Notes: generated from the sequence alone by a model not told the origin. DNA of 64,000 bases from Bacteriovoracaceae bacterium UBA6200 (GCA_002422605.1 DISW01000006.1:68665-132664), one strand, 5' to 3'. Shown: positions 51,811-60,171, counted from the stretch's first letter. Numbers and translations are program-made.

Positions 51811-53271
51811 TCAAAGAACGAAGTCTTTACAAGGATTGGGTGTTTTATTTTTTAAGGATCTTTGTTTATAGAGAGCGTAGTAAAGTTTCTGTGATTCCAA
51901 GGATACTTTCCCTGCCAGCTTGCGGGTCTTTTTTTCAAGATCAGGAATCATTTCATTGAATTTTTTATAATTACTAAGATCAGGATACAACTTCATTAAC
52001 TCAGCCTTTCGAGACTTAACCTTACCCATATTTGCCAACATGGCTTCATAGCGTCTTTTATTTATACCTTTGGACTTGCTGATCTGATCACGAAAGTTGT
52101 CAGAGATTTTATCGAAATCTAAAGTGAAAATATTTTGGATTGTATAATGAGAACATTCCTCGACTTTATTGCCAGGGATAGTTGTATAGTGCGTACAAAA
52201 TTTTTCTTGATTTTTAAATATCCCTACTCCCATATTTGAAAGTTTTCCATGAAGGTCTTTAAGCTCAGTATGATATTCCGCAATCGTTGAGTTAAATTTT
52301 TTAAAATTTTTATCTTTTATACTTGCTCGTAGAGTTGCATCCATGAATCTTTCTGCTTCTCTGGACAATTGGTCTAACATTTTCACGCCCTCTCCATCTA
52401 TGCAGTAAGGGTTATTAGAGGATATTTCTTCGGTTATAAAAGGTGTAAACTTGTCGTTCTTCGGAGAATAATAATATAAAAAGGGGGTAATAGGTTTGTA
52501 CATTTCTTCGTGAAGTTCTGATCCAACCTCAGTTGAAATCATGGGGAATGAGCTGTCTCGAAAAGATTTTCTCGATTCCAAATAGATTTCTTCGAGTGAT
52601 CTCCCTTTCTTCATATTCTCGGTAAAGATAGCAGTAAAGGTTGAAGAAGTTCCGCCAAAACCATAATGATCAGGGCCAGTAGAAGTAATCACGCAAGTAT
52701 TAGGATTTTTAAGGGCCATCGTAGTACCCGAGTGGCAACTGAAATCAATTAGCGCCAATTTAATATTCTTATCTTTTGCAAGTTTAGTCAGTTCTTCAAG
52801 ATCGTCGACGGATACGGTTCCACCATTTAAGTTGTTAAAGTCTGTTACGATACCTTTGGAAGTCGCAATCGTGTGTGTTTTATTTCTGTCATTACCGGCA
52901 CTGCCATGGGAATTAACAAATACCAACAACTGATCCCCTTGCTTGATTTCATTCTTCTTTATTTTATTCACATAATTTCTGATCAAGGTCTGATAAGATT
53001 CAGGAGTGAAATTCTCGTTTTTCGTCCCATTAGCATTAAACTTCTCGTCTAGAATTTTTTCTGTTTTACTATGCCCACCGTTAAAAGAAATACTGGTTTT
53101 CCAATTTTGATTTTGATCAACGAAACTCCCTACATTATCTATTTCATGATCAAATATGGTGTAATCTCTTTTAGGTTCTCCCCCTCCACCCATGATCAAC
53201 AGGTGATTCGTTTTCCCGAAAGCACTTACTGAAATAGTGATGAATAAAAGTAAATAGAAGGGCCTCATCAT
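51811..53271 (-). CDS. Exported caspase-like (clan CD) cysteine peptidase
   Basis: The 486-residue protein has an export signal (PFYLLLFITISVSAFG). LLVFVNSHGSAG contains the probable catalytic H122 and LALIDFSCHSGTT contains the nucleophile C179, spaced and framed as in caspase/legumain/gingipain-type clan CD peptidases. YYYSP and a long helical C-terminal region (about 300-460) follow. It probably cleaves proteins in the periplasm or outside the cell; activation by self-cleavage is typical but not visible. It overlaps the preceding small secreted-protein gene by four bases (ATGA), so the two are co-expressed. Confidence 0.8.
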   Translation of the reverse strand: MMRPFYLLLFITISVSAFGKTNHLLIMGGGGEPKRDYTIFDHEIDNVGSFVDQNQNWKTSISFNGGHSKTEKILDEKFNANGTKNENFTPESYQTLIRNYVNKIKKNEIKQGDQLLVFVNSHGSAGNDRNKTHTIATSKGIVTDFNNLNGGTVSVDDLEELTKLAKDKNIKLALIDFSCHSGTTMALKNPNTCVITSTGPDHYGFGGTSSTFTAIFTENMKKGRSLEEIYLESRKSFRDSSFPMISTEVGSELHEEMYKPITPFLYYYSPKNDKFTPFITEEISSNNPYCIDGEGVKMLDQLSREAERFMDATLRASIKDKNFKKFNSTIAEYHTELKDLHGKLSNMGVGIFKNQEKFCTHYTTIPGNKVEECSHYTIQNIFTLDFDKISDNFRDQISKSKGINKRRYEAMLANMGKVKSRKAELMKLYPDLSNYKKFNEMIPDLEKKTRKLAGKVSLESQKLYYALYKQRSLKNKTPNPCKDFVL

Positions 53272-53612
53272 TTACAAGACTCTTCTTTTAACTGCTTTAT
53301 AAAAGAATCGGTTTTATGCTCTAAAGGAGTTGCCCGACCATAATCCGTAGAAAGAATTTTTTGTATCTTATTATTTTTAAGGGTGAGTTTGCCCTTGACC
53401 GTTAAATCTAGATAGGGGGCCATCTTAGATTGAGTTTGGATGGGTAAAATTAAACGAATTTCTGAGAGAGTCGTTTCATGAATCAGAAGCACCATCTCTT
53501 TTTTCTGAATGCGCACGACACCTTGATACTCAAAAACCTGACAAGAGGTCTGGGCATGGGCCTTGAGCCCAAAAAAGAATACCAATAAATAAAGCCCGAG
53601 TAGTTTAGCCAT
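53268..53612 (-). CDS. Small exported partner of the caspase-like peptidase
   Basis: The 114-residue product has an export signal (LLGLYLLVFFFGLKAHA) and about 95 mature residues. A Cys near the mature start (SCQVFE) and a Cys at the penultimate position (ESCK) may form a disulphide. Beta-like segments (EMVLLIHETTLSEIRLILP) dominate. No family is recognised. Coupling to the peptidase gene suggests that it is an inhibitor, chaperone or substrate of it; that is inference only. No strong ribosome site precedes the ATG. Confidence 0.66.
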   Translation of the reverse strand: MAKLLGLYLLVFFFGLKAHAQTSCQVFEYQGVVRIQKKEMVLLIHETTLSEIRLILPIQTQSKMAPYLDLTVKGKLTLKNNKIQKILSTDYGRATPLEHKTDSFIKQLKEESCK

Positions 53613-53748
53613 TCAGACTGTTATCGGTCGATAGTTCAGAATATGTAAGAGAAAAAAGCATGGGCCCTTTCGAAGCTACAGTTGAGCAAACCAAGCTATT
53701 GTTTATTAAGGATTTTTTGCTTCATTGAAGTTTGATGAGTTCTTCTAT

Positions 53749-54108
53749 CTACAGATTTTTCGGTAGCTTCAAAACAAAGCTGGTGTATAGGGAATCAGGA
53801 TGAACATCTATACTTCCTCCATGTCTATCTAAAATTGATTTTGATATAGACAGACCAAGGCCTGTCCCTTTGCCCACGTCTTTAGTTGTAAAAAAAGGAT
53901 TGAAAATTTTAGAAATTATCTCATTGCTTATTCGTGGGCCACTATTAGTAACCGTTAAAATGTCGAATTGTGAATTCTCATCGTACTCAACTTCAATCCA
54001 TCGCTCTTCATTGGTATCTGTTGCATCATAAGCATTATTTAAAAGATTGAGTAAAACCTGGGAATTTTGTAAGCGGTCACAATGCAAGTAATAATTTGTC
54101 TTTATCAT
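53749..54108 (-). pseudogene. C-terminal HATPase fragment of a histidine kinase
   Basis: The 119 residues contain only the ATP-binding half of a sensor kinase: SQVLLNLLNNAYDATDTN (N box), LTVTNSGPRI, IFNPFFTTKDVGKGTGLGLSI (F and G2 boxes). There is no dimerisation domain, phospho-acceptor His or sensory domain, and the 320 bases upstream show no matching frame. It is either the remnant of a deleted kinase or a standalone ATPase-domain protein. A CheY-like regulator is encoded 322 bases away in the opposite direction, which may be its former partner. The family is certain; loss of function is likely. Confidence 0.7.
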
Positions 54109-54429
54109 AGTTGATAGAAAAAAATATGATATTTAGTTTTGCATTGCTCGCATTTATTTTTCCACTTTAAACCACCTGGAAATATTAATAAGTAATTTTA
54201 CGTTTTTTCACAAGGAAGAGGAAGAAGGTCCCCCTTGAGAACGAGGTGATATTAGTAAGTTACAGCTAGTCTTAAGAAAAATTTGGATATCTATTTTTTG
54301 AACTGTCTTAGGTGGGTATCTAGTTCTGGCCTGAACATCTATCCCCTAATTCTTGTGATTGCCTTTAAGACACCTGTTTAATTTTTCGTTACCATTAAAA
54401 CTGTTGATTCTCTAAAACCTGAGGAGGAT
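54109..54429. other. Intergenic region between kinase fragment and response regulator
   Basis: No remnant of the missing kinase half or other gene is found on either strand. A weak promoter candidate for the regulator-GH15 operon is TTGTGA (54353-54358) with TTTAAT (54377-54382), spacing 18. AGGAGGA lies before the ATG at 54430. Confidence 0.35.
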
Positions 54430-54801
54430 ATGAATAACGAAAAACGAACCATTCTAATAGTCGATGACGAAAAAGATTTGTTGCTCCTAATTAAGGAAGT
54501 ATTAGAGGAACATCATTATCACGTTTTAATGGCAGATAATGGGAAAGAAGCTTTAGATCTAATTTCTCAAGAAGGAGTGCCTGACCTCATCTTGCTCGAC
54601 ATGAGCATGCCTGTGATGAATGGATGGACATTTTCTCAATTATTCGCCGACAACTACGGACGAAGTTGCCCTATTGTCATTATGACTGCCGCCGATGATT
54701 CCGAGACCCGGGCAATGGAAATAGGAGCAGACTCTTACCTCGGTAAACCATTCGATATGGATACACTCATTAAAGTAGTTGAAAGCATTTTGACTATTTA
54801 G
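54430..54801 (+). CDS. CheY-like single-domain response regulator
   Basis: The 123-residue protein is a lone receiver domain: acidic pocket D12/D13 in LIVDDEKD, phospho-acceptor D57 in LILLDMSMP, Thr in VIMTAAD and Lys in SYLGKPFDMDTL. There is no output domain, so it must act by binding partners or a kinase. AGGAGGA precedes the ATG. The GH15 gene starts 11 bases after its stop, so the two are co-transcribed. A truncated kinase gene lies upstream and divergent. Confidence 0.92.
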   Translation: MNNEKRTILIVDDEKDLLLLIKEVLEEHHYHVLMADNGKEALDLISQEGVPDLILLDMSMPVMNGWTFSQLFADNYGRSCPIVIMTAADDSETRAMEIGADSYLGKPFDMDTLIKVVESILTI

Positions 54802-54812
54802 AAGGAAGAGAC

Positions 54813-56600
54813 ATGGAAAACTTTAAGAATAATTACAATATGGGGCTTATTGGGAACTGTAATTATTCGGCCTTGATAAACGACAAGGCAAGTGTTGTCT
54901 GGATGTGCTGGCCCCACTTTGATGATTCTGCCGTCTTTGGTGCTTTACTTGATGACAACAACGGGGGGGAGTTTTCAATTATTCCCAAGAGTGAATCCGC
55001 CCACTATGAACAACGCTATATTGAAAATACAAATGTGCTTCAAACAGATGTGACTTGCGGGGACAACATGTTTCGCATTACGGATTTCGCTCCTCGCTTC
55101 GAACACCATGACCGTTTTAATAAACCTCTTATGTTGATGAGAAAGATTGAACCTCTCCGAGGGGCACCGCAAGTGCAGGTCATTTGCACCCCTCGTGGAG
55201 ATTATGGAAAACGTAAACCCACAATACATTTTGGAAGTAATCATGTTCATTATAGCGACATCGGAGAACCGGTAAGATTGACCACGAATATACCCTTAAC
55301 ATATGTCTCTAAAGAAAAATTTTTTGTTTTAGATGAAGTTAAATATCTGGTCCTGACCTGGGGTATGTCCTTTGATGAGCCAATAAAAACCACTGTCGAG
55401 TCCTATCTCTATAGAACGATAGAATATTGGCAAAGATGGGCAAGCCAGTGCTCTATTAGCAGGCTTTATCAAAAACCAGTTTTGAGATCAGCATTAGCAT
55501 TAAAACTTCATCAATATGAAGATACCGGTGCCATTATAGCATCAACAACCACCAGTTTACCTGAATCCCCTGGCTCAGGACGCACATGGGATTATCGTTA
55601 TTGCTGGCTAAGGGACACATACTATACTCTGAATGCTCTCAATCGTATGAGCCGTTTTGATGAAATGAAAAAATTCGCCCAATACATTATTAATATCGCT
55701 GAAGAAGAAGTGGGCCGTTTTGTTCCACTCTACACTATTTCCGGAGATCCGGTGCCGACTGAAATAATTGTGGGATTAAAAGGATATAGGGAGCATGGGC
55801 CAGTTCGCATCGGAAATTCCGCCTCCAACCAAATTCAAAATGACGTTTACGGACAGGTCTTGCTTGCTCAATTCCCTCTTTTTATCGATGAAAGATTCCC
55901 AGGAAAAATAGGCTCATCTTCATATGAGCTTGTACGAAAGACCTTAAATTATATCGATAAAAGGATGAATGAACCTGATGCCACTTTATGGGAATACAGA
56001 AATATGCAAGAGCGCCATTGCTATACTTATCTGTTTCATTGGGCCGGAAGTAAGGCCGCCGCTAAAATAGCTGAAAAGCTCCAAGACAAAGAGCTCTATT
56101 ACTATGCCATGAAGCTTTCCTCACGAGCACGAAGTTATATTGAATCCTGCTATGACTCCGAACTAGAGACCTACCTTCCTTCAAAAGGTAACAAATATGC
56201 CGATGCAAGCCTCCTTCACCTTATTACATTGGGCTTTCTTGCTCCTAAAAGTAAGCGTGCAGAAAAACACCTAAGGTATATTGAAAAATCTCTTCTAACT
56301 CCCGGGGGCAACATGTACCGCTATAACCGGGCCGATGATTTTGGAACTCCGGATGTCACATTTGCTGTTTGTACATTCTGGTATGTAGAGGCCCTGGCCT
56401 GTGCGGGATACATTGATGAGGCCTTCAAAATCTTTGAAAAGATGCTTGGACATGCTAATCATCTGGGTCTTTTTAGTGAGGACATTCATGAAGCGACCAA
56501 AAGCTCTTGGGGAAATTTTCCGCAGACTTATACACATGTAGGATTAATCAATGCTGCATTTAAATTATCTCAGACATTTGATTATCCTGAGTTCTTCTGA
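54813..56600 (+). CDS. Glycoside hydrolase family 15 (glucoamylase/trehalase-like)
   Basis: The 595-residue protein matches GH15 of the bacterial type: an N-terminal super-sandwich opening IGNCNYSALINDKASVVW and CWPHFDDSAVFGALLDD, then the catalytic (alpha/alpha)6 barrel with GSGRTWDYRYCWLRDTYY, a family signature. NDVYGQVLLAQF and WGNFPQTYTHVGLINAA supply further barrel motifs; a catalytic Glu is probable in this last region and in WEYRNMQERH. It has no signal peptide and should act in the cytoplasm on glycogen, malto-oligosaccharides or trehalose. Co-transcription with a CheY-like regulator is unusual. Confidence 0.9.
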   Translation: MENFKNNYNMGLIGNCNYSALINDKASVVWMCWPHFDDSAVFGALLDDNNGGEFSIIPKSESAHYEQRYIENTNVLQTDVTCGDNMFRITDFAPRFEHHDRFNKPLMLMRKIEPLRGAPQVQVICTPRGDYGKRKPTIHFGSNHVHYSDIGEPVRLTTNIPLTYVSKEKFFVLDEVKYLVLTWGMSFDEPIKTTVESYLYRTIEYWQRWASQCSISRLYQKPVLRSALALKLHQYEDTGAIIASTTTSLPESPGSGRTWDYRYCWLRDTYYTLNALNRMSRFDEMKKFAQYIINIAEEEVGRFVPLYTISGDPVPTEIIVGLKGYREHGPVRIGNSASNQIQNDVYGQVLLAQFPLFIDERFPGKIGSSSYELVRKTLNYIDKRMNEPDATLWEYRNMQERHCYTYLFHWAGSKAAAKIAEKLQDKELYYYAMKLSSRARSYIESCYDSELETYLPSKGNKYADASLLHLITLGFLAPKSKRAEKHLRYIEKSLLTPGGNMYRYNRADDFGTPDVTFAVCTFWYVEALACAGYIDEAFKIFEKMLGHANHLGLFSEDIHEATKSSWGNFPQTYTHVGLINAAFKLSQTFDYPEFF

Positions 56601-56615
56601 ATCCCTTTAAAGACC

Positions 56616-56643
56616 ATGAATCTAGTGCTACAACTAGATTCAT
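56616..56643. repeat. Perfect 11-bp inverted repeat
   Basis: ATGAATCTAGT (56616-56626) and ACTAGATTCAT (56633-56643) are exact reverse complements around a 6-base loop GCTACA. It lies between the GH15 stop and the next gene. No T tract follows on either strand, so it may be an unconventional terminator, an RNA stabiliser or an operator. Confidence 0.7.
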
Positions 56644-56662
56644 AAAAACCGATAGAGGGAAT

Positions 56663-56953
56663 ATGAAAAAAAAATTTAAACTTACTGACCCTAGAAAAGC
56701 TCCTGCACGTCAGGTAGATGCTGTAAAATATGAAATTAGTAAATATCTTGCTCGAGAGCGAAGAAAGACACCTAAAGAAGGGGCCGACTATTGGGACTTC
56801 GATTGTAAACTTGGAAAAGATGAAGAAAGCGCGGTAAAGATTCACGTTGCTGAAATTAATAAAAGTATTGATAAAGTCGTGAGTGAAAATGCAGAGCAAT
56901 TTTATATCGAAATTCTAGCTACCCCCGGTTACAGGAAGAAAAAAATCGAGTAA
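56663..56953 (+). CDS. DUF6172-like small basic protein
   Basis: The 96-residue protein has the pattern KKKFKLTDPRKAPARQVDAV, KYEISKYLARERRKT and DYWDFDCKLG, resembling DUF6172. Function is unknown. It is basic at both ends, with a Lys-rich N-terminus and a YRKKKIE C-terminus, suggesting nucleic-acid or ribosome contact. AGAGGGA lies before the ATG. A strong terminator follows directly after the stop. Confidence 0.72.
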   Translation: MKKKFKLTDPRKAPARQVDAVKYEISKYLARERRKTPKEGADYWDFDCKLGKDEESAVKIHVAEINKSIDKVVSENAEQFYIEILATPGYRKKKIE

Positions 56954-56977
56954 AGGGGCCTTCTCGGCCCCCTTGTT
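56952..56977 (+). terminator. Terminator of the DUF6172-like gene
   Basis: AAGGGGCC (56952-56959) pairs with GGCCCCCTT (56965-56973, one G-rich slip) around TTCTC, followed by GTTTG. It overlaps the gene's stop and lies just before the nrdD stop on the other strand. Confidence 0.75.
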
Positions 56978-56980
56978 TGA

Positions 56981-58807
56981 TTAAAGACTAACAGAGACGG
57001 ATTCTACTCTGCTTCTCTCTGTTCTTTCCGGACGATTCCGGTGATAAAATCTCAGCTCCTGTTCTTTTTGTCGGGGCTTAGAGAAATTACTCACTCTCTT
57101 TAAATACCCAATGATACGAGTCCCATAATCAATATCGGGCGATCCGCAATGAGAACATTGATCCAAGGTTTTTTTATCAATATAAGAGCATTCATTACAA
57201 ATGGTACATTTCACATTAGTGCAAAAGTAATTACATCCTGTCTTGGCAGAAAGATTAAGTAGATTTCTAAAACCTTCCTGAGTTAGCGTCTCATCAAGAT
57301 TTAAATGAAGAGCTGATCCACCATCAAGAAATTGATTAATTTTTCGTCCATGAAGAATAAACTTGTCTATAACATTAGTGCTCGCATCTTCAACGACGTA
57401 AAAGTATGAATTGTAACAATCACGCTCCACTTGATAGCCATCTTTCTCATCCCATGCGGCATTTTTAACACCTAAATTTTCGGCCGGAACAAATTCCGTG
57501 TTGAACATGAAACCAGTCTCCCGCTTGGCCAGAATGTTTTCATCGTAAATGACCTTCAGATGCTTACTAACAAAATCAATATAGGCCTTATTATTACTGG
57601 GAACGATACCCTGTGACTCTGCCGCTTCAACCATGCCGTTAATTCCAATGGTAAGAAACTGTTTATTAAGTGAGATAAATCCCGCGGTATAAACTGGGAG
57701 CATTCCATGTGAACTAAATTCTTCCATTATGCTTCTATAGGCGATTTGATACTTATGGATTTTCTGAACTTCTTCTCTTAAATTGCGTTTATCCTGTATC
57801 AGTCGGTTCATATTAATTGTAATGACATTTATTGATCCGGTAGAAACTCCTCCGGCGCCCAGGGAATAGCTGAATGTATTATCAGAAATTTCATTTCTTA
57901 AACGGCAACAACTGGCGAGACTATCTGCACTGGTTGACTGATAAACAAAGAATGAATTCCCTTCGGCCAGTTCACGGGCACAATCATCAGCAAACCTTTC
58001 ATCACATGGTTTTTCCTCATCCACCAACATCGCTGCTGTAACAACGGGGAAAGTCAGAATTGATTTTTTCCTCTCCTGGTTAAACCAGGCCATGAAGAAG
58101 TTCTGGAGTTTTCTAATGCTTTCATATTTTGGTTTATCCCCGTCAGGAAAAATAAATTCTCCAAAGAGGCTATCAAAATATTTTTCATCATAGATTGAGA
58201 TATTCCAAAAGACCGATTGATATCCTCTGGCGGCCGCTGGTTGATTGATCGAATAAACAACGTGCTGAAGATGATTACTAATAGCTCGCTGATGATCTTC
58301 AAGATAATTGCCCCCATAATCTTTCCTGGCAAAATGATCGAAATAAAGAAGAAACTCAACCGTCGCGATTGCTCCCGCGAATTGAGCGGAAACAGCAAAA
58401 ACTAAGTTTACAAAGGAGCCACAAAAACTTTCCAGATGCTCAGGAGCAAGGGATTCTCCTCCTAGATCTCTAATACCATTTAACAAGAAGGGATACATAC
58501 TAATCGAAGCGCAATAAGGCTTGAGCGAAGTCTCATCGTGAACATAAATCTCATGATTTTCAATCTGTCTGATATATTCGTCGGCCAGACTCTCCCCGTA
58601 CATCTTTTTAATTTTTGAATAAACGAGTTTCCGATTCACTTGAATATTAATGTCTTTATTAAGTTCAGCTTCCAATGTCGCAATGTTTTTAAATGAGACA
58701 TTAGCGTTTGAATCGAACTTCGAACCGGAAGCCGCATTAGGTGCATTGATATAATCTTCAATGAAATTTACCTTTTCTTGAATTTGGTCTGAGTTTAATT
58801 TCAGCAT
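56981..58807 (-). CDS. nrdD: Anaerobic (class III) ribonucleoside-triphosphate reductase
   Basis: From the ATG at 58807 (AAGGAAGG six bases upstream) the enzyme has 608 residues. HDETSLKPYCASISMYPFL and SADSLASCCRLRNEI are NrdD core segments; near the C-terminus CTICNEC and CSHCG form the zinc site, and YGTRIIGYLKRVSNFS holds the glycyl-radical residue G567. It reduces ribonucleotides to deoxyribonucleotides without oxygen or B12. It is shorter than the 700-residue E. coli enzyme and lacks an obvious N-terminal ATP-cone, so allosteric activity control may be missing. Its start overlaps the nrdG stop by seven bases (ATGCTGA). Expression is expected to follow the cobalamin riboswitch upstream of nrdG. 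Confidence 0.93.
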   Translation of the reverse strand: MLKLNSDQIQEKVNFIEDYINAPNAASGSKFDSNANVSFKNIATLEAELNKDINIQVNRKLVYSKIKKMYGESLADEYIRQIENHEIYVHDETSLKPYCASISMYPFLLNGIRDLGGESLAPEHLESFCGSFVNLVFAVSAQFAGAIATVEFLLYFDHFARKDYGGNYLEDHQRAISNHLQHVVYSINQPAAARGYQSVFWNISIYDEKYFDSLFGEFIFPDGDKPKYESIRKLQNFFMAWFNQERKKSILTFPVVTAAMLVDEEKPCDERFADDCARELAEGNSFFVYQSTSADSLASCCRLRNEISDNTFSYSLGAGGVSTGSINVITINMNRLIQDKRNLREEVQKIHKYQIAYRSIMEEFSSHGMLPVYTAGFISLNKQFLTIGINGMVEAAESQGIVPSNNKAYIDFVSKHLKVIYDENILAKRETGFMFNTEFVPAENLGVKNAAWDEKDGYQVERDCYNSYFYVVEDASTNVIDKFILHGRKINQFLDGGSALHLNLDETLTQEGFRNLLNLSAKTGCNYFCTNVKCTICNECSYIDKKTLDQCSHCGSPDIDYGTRIIGYLKRVSNFSKPRQKEQELRFYHRNRPERTERSRVESVSVSL

Positions 58808-59268
58808 GTGTGGCCTTCCTTGTGTGTGTGTTGAAATAAATGATTTAGACATTTTCCATTGTCTAAATTGATAAAACGCTGATTAGTCGTTATTGAATGA
58901 AGTCCTCCCAATTCTTCCATCCATGGTCCCGTTTTGAGGTAATTTAAATGTTTTTGTATTTCTTGAGAGACAGAAACGGCTCCCGAATAAAGACAGGTTT
59001 TATATCCAGCCTCTCTGACAATTTTAAGAAGACGAATCAGATAATTTCCCTCCCACTCTCCGCCGAAAAAGCAGACACAGGTAATTAAACCTGAGTATCG
59101 CCCTATTTCCTTGAGGAGGTGTTCAGAGGTTAGTTCAACACCCTTGCCGGTCCAGAGTTCTGGCGAGTGGCAACCGCTACAACGATGGGGGCATTCAGAA
59201 ATTTGAAAGATGAGAGAAATTTCTCCAGGAACTTCTTGCAAAGATATGGTGGTTTCTTGGAACTTCAT
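58801..59268 (-). CDS. nrdG: Anaerobic RNR activating radical-SAM enzyme
   Basis: The 155-residue protein has the radical-SAM cluster motif CPHRCSGC (C26, C30, C33) in SECPHRCSGCHSPELW, followed by ITCVCFFGGEW, the GGE-type SAM-binding motif. It installs the glycyl radical on NrdD using SAM and a 4Fe-4S cluster. The start at 59268 is behind AGAGGAAGA, which lies in the 3' arm of a hairpin (59276-59303), so it could be hidden when the upstream riboswitch is occupied. nrdG precedes nrdD here, the reverse of the E. coli order. Confidence 0.92.
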   Translation of the reverse strand: MKFQETTISLQEVPGEISLIFQISECPHRCSGCHSPELWTGKGVELTSEHLLKEIGRYSGLITCVCFFGGEWEGNYLIRLLKIVREAGYKTCLYSGAVSVSQEIQKHLNYLKTGPWMEELGGLHSITTNQRFINLDNGKCLNHLFQHTHKEGHTC

Positions 59269-59275
59269 TAATCTT

Positions 59276-59303
59276 CCTCTTTCTTCTGTTTCCGAAGAAG
59301 AGG
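59276..59303 (-). promoter_or_regulatory. Ribosome-site-sequestering hairpin of nrdG
   Basis: On the minus strand CCTCTTCTTC (from 59303) pairs with GAAGAAAGAGG (to 59276), with one unpaired A, around GGAAACA. The 3' arm contains the AGAGGAAGA Shine-Dalgarno of nrdG. It is a plausible expression platform for the riboswitch about 90 bases upstream; the switching partner sequence was not identified. Confidence 0.55.
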
Positions 59304-59390
59304 AGATCAAGTCAAAAGAGAAAGTATGGGAGGTCTTTCTGAATCAACTCATTCCTTCTCTACCGCGGAGAATGAATAATTAAAAACTAT

Positions 59391-59480
59391 GTTTGAGTAG
59401 AGACCGGACTTACAAGAGTGACTTGTTTACCGTTGCGGGACAGTGTCGGAATTTCACCGAGCTTCATCTATTTCTCAAAC
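59391..59480 (-). promoter_or_regulatory. Cobalamin riboswitch (short type) upstream of nrdG-nrdD
   Basis: On the minus strand the closing stem GTTTGAG/CTCAAAC (59480-59474 and 59397-59391) encloses CGGTGAAATTCCGACACTG, then TCCCGCAACGGTAAAC, a small hairpin ACAAG-TCACT-CTTGT, and AAGTCCGGTCTC. These are the conserved core blocks of cobalamin riboswitches (GGTGAAATTCC, CCCGCAAC, AAGTCxGG). The element is about 90 nt, as in short cobalamin-II types. B12 binding would probably repress the B12-independent reductase. Core match is seen; ligand specificity is inferred. Confidence 0.88.
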
Positions 59481-59523
59481 TTGATTTTATTATCTTTTAA
59501 AAAAAGAACTAATGTCAAAGTCG

Positions 59524-59558
59524 ATTATATAAATGCACTAAAGCATGACCAAGGTCAT
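59524..59558 (-). promoter_or_regulatory. Promoter and overlapping palindrome of the nrdGD transcript
   Basis: On the minus strand TTGGTC (59552-59547) and a perfect TATAAT (59529-59524) are separated by exactly 17 bases. The palindrome ATGACC-TT-GGTCAT (59545-59558) covers the -35 box, ideal for a repressor or activator. The start near 59516 gives a leader holding the riboswitch. Confidence 0.7.
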
Positions 59559-59786
59559 AGTAATGAGTTTTATTCATATGTTTATAACATCACGAGTTTC
59601 AGCTAGATATTTCTTAAAAAGGTAAGCTTTATCCGATGAAAATGCATAGTTAACCTGCCTTGGCTTCTTCTCTAATCTTAATTTTACGAACAAAACATGT
59701 AAAAATATCACGATCTATTTACAGATAAATTACCTTGAACATACATTCCGACAAAATTTAACGTACTATTTTTTTGGAGGTATCCT

Positions 59787-60113
59787 TTGAAGCTTCTTAT
59801 TGGAATGGCTTTTTTAGTGTCATTATTCTCAGTTCCTGCTCAGGCACAGCAGTATAGCTCAAGCTCATGCAAAGCCTATACTCAGTGTTATAAAAGGGAC
59901 CCTTGGGGGAACACAGTTCCTAACGGTGCTATTTCTTGTCAAGTTTATGGAGCGGCCTACACAAACTATGCAGGTGGAAACACAAGCCAATGTAGTTGGT
60001 TCGTACAACCATATGTATCTGTTAGCTGCCAAGGATTCGTAAAATCATATGATTACTACGGAAATGTGGTTTGGGGCTGGCAGAACTATAACTTCAGATG
60101 TCCAGGAATGTAA
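59787..60113 (+). CDS. Small Cys- and Tyr-rich exported protein (TTG start)
   Basis: The 108-residue product starts at TTG (59787) with GGAGG six bases upstream. It has an export signal (LIGMAFLVSLFSVPAQA) and a mature domain of about 85 residues with six cysteines (SCKAYTQCY, ISCQVY, QCSW, VSCQGF, FRCPG) and many Tyr/Trp/Asn, typical of a compact disulphide-rich secreted protein. No family is recognised. A possible promoter is TTTACA (59718) with TACATT (59742). Its own terminator follows. Confidence 0.75.
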   Translation: MKLLIGMAFLVSLFSVPAQAQQYSSSSCKAYTQCYKRDPWGNTVPNGAISCQVYGAAYTNYAGGNTSQCSWFVQPYVSVSCQGFVKSYDYYGNVVWGWQNYNFRCPGM

Positions 60114-60143
60114 TTCCCTCTTGATGTACAAAATCGTAAAAAC

Positions 60144-60171
60144 AAAAGGTCTGCGAAAGCGGACCTTTTTT
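60144..60171. terminator. Terminator with GAAA tetraloop
   Basis: AAAAGGTCTGC (60144-60154) and GCGGACCTTTT (60159-60169) pair over 11 bases with one T-G wobble around a GAAA tetraloop, followed by Ts. It ends the small Cys-rich protein transcript. Confidence 0.9.

Noticed and set aside
59418..59606. 62-codon plus-strand open frame
   Set aside because: It is antisense to the cobalamin riboswitch and nrdG promoter and has no coding character.
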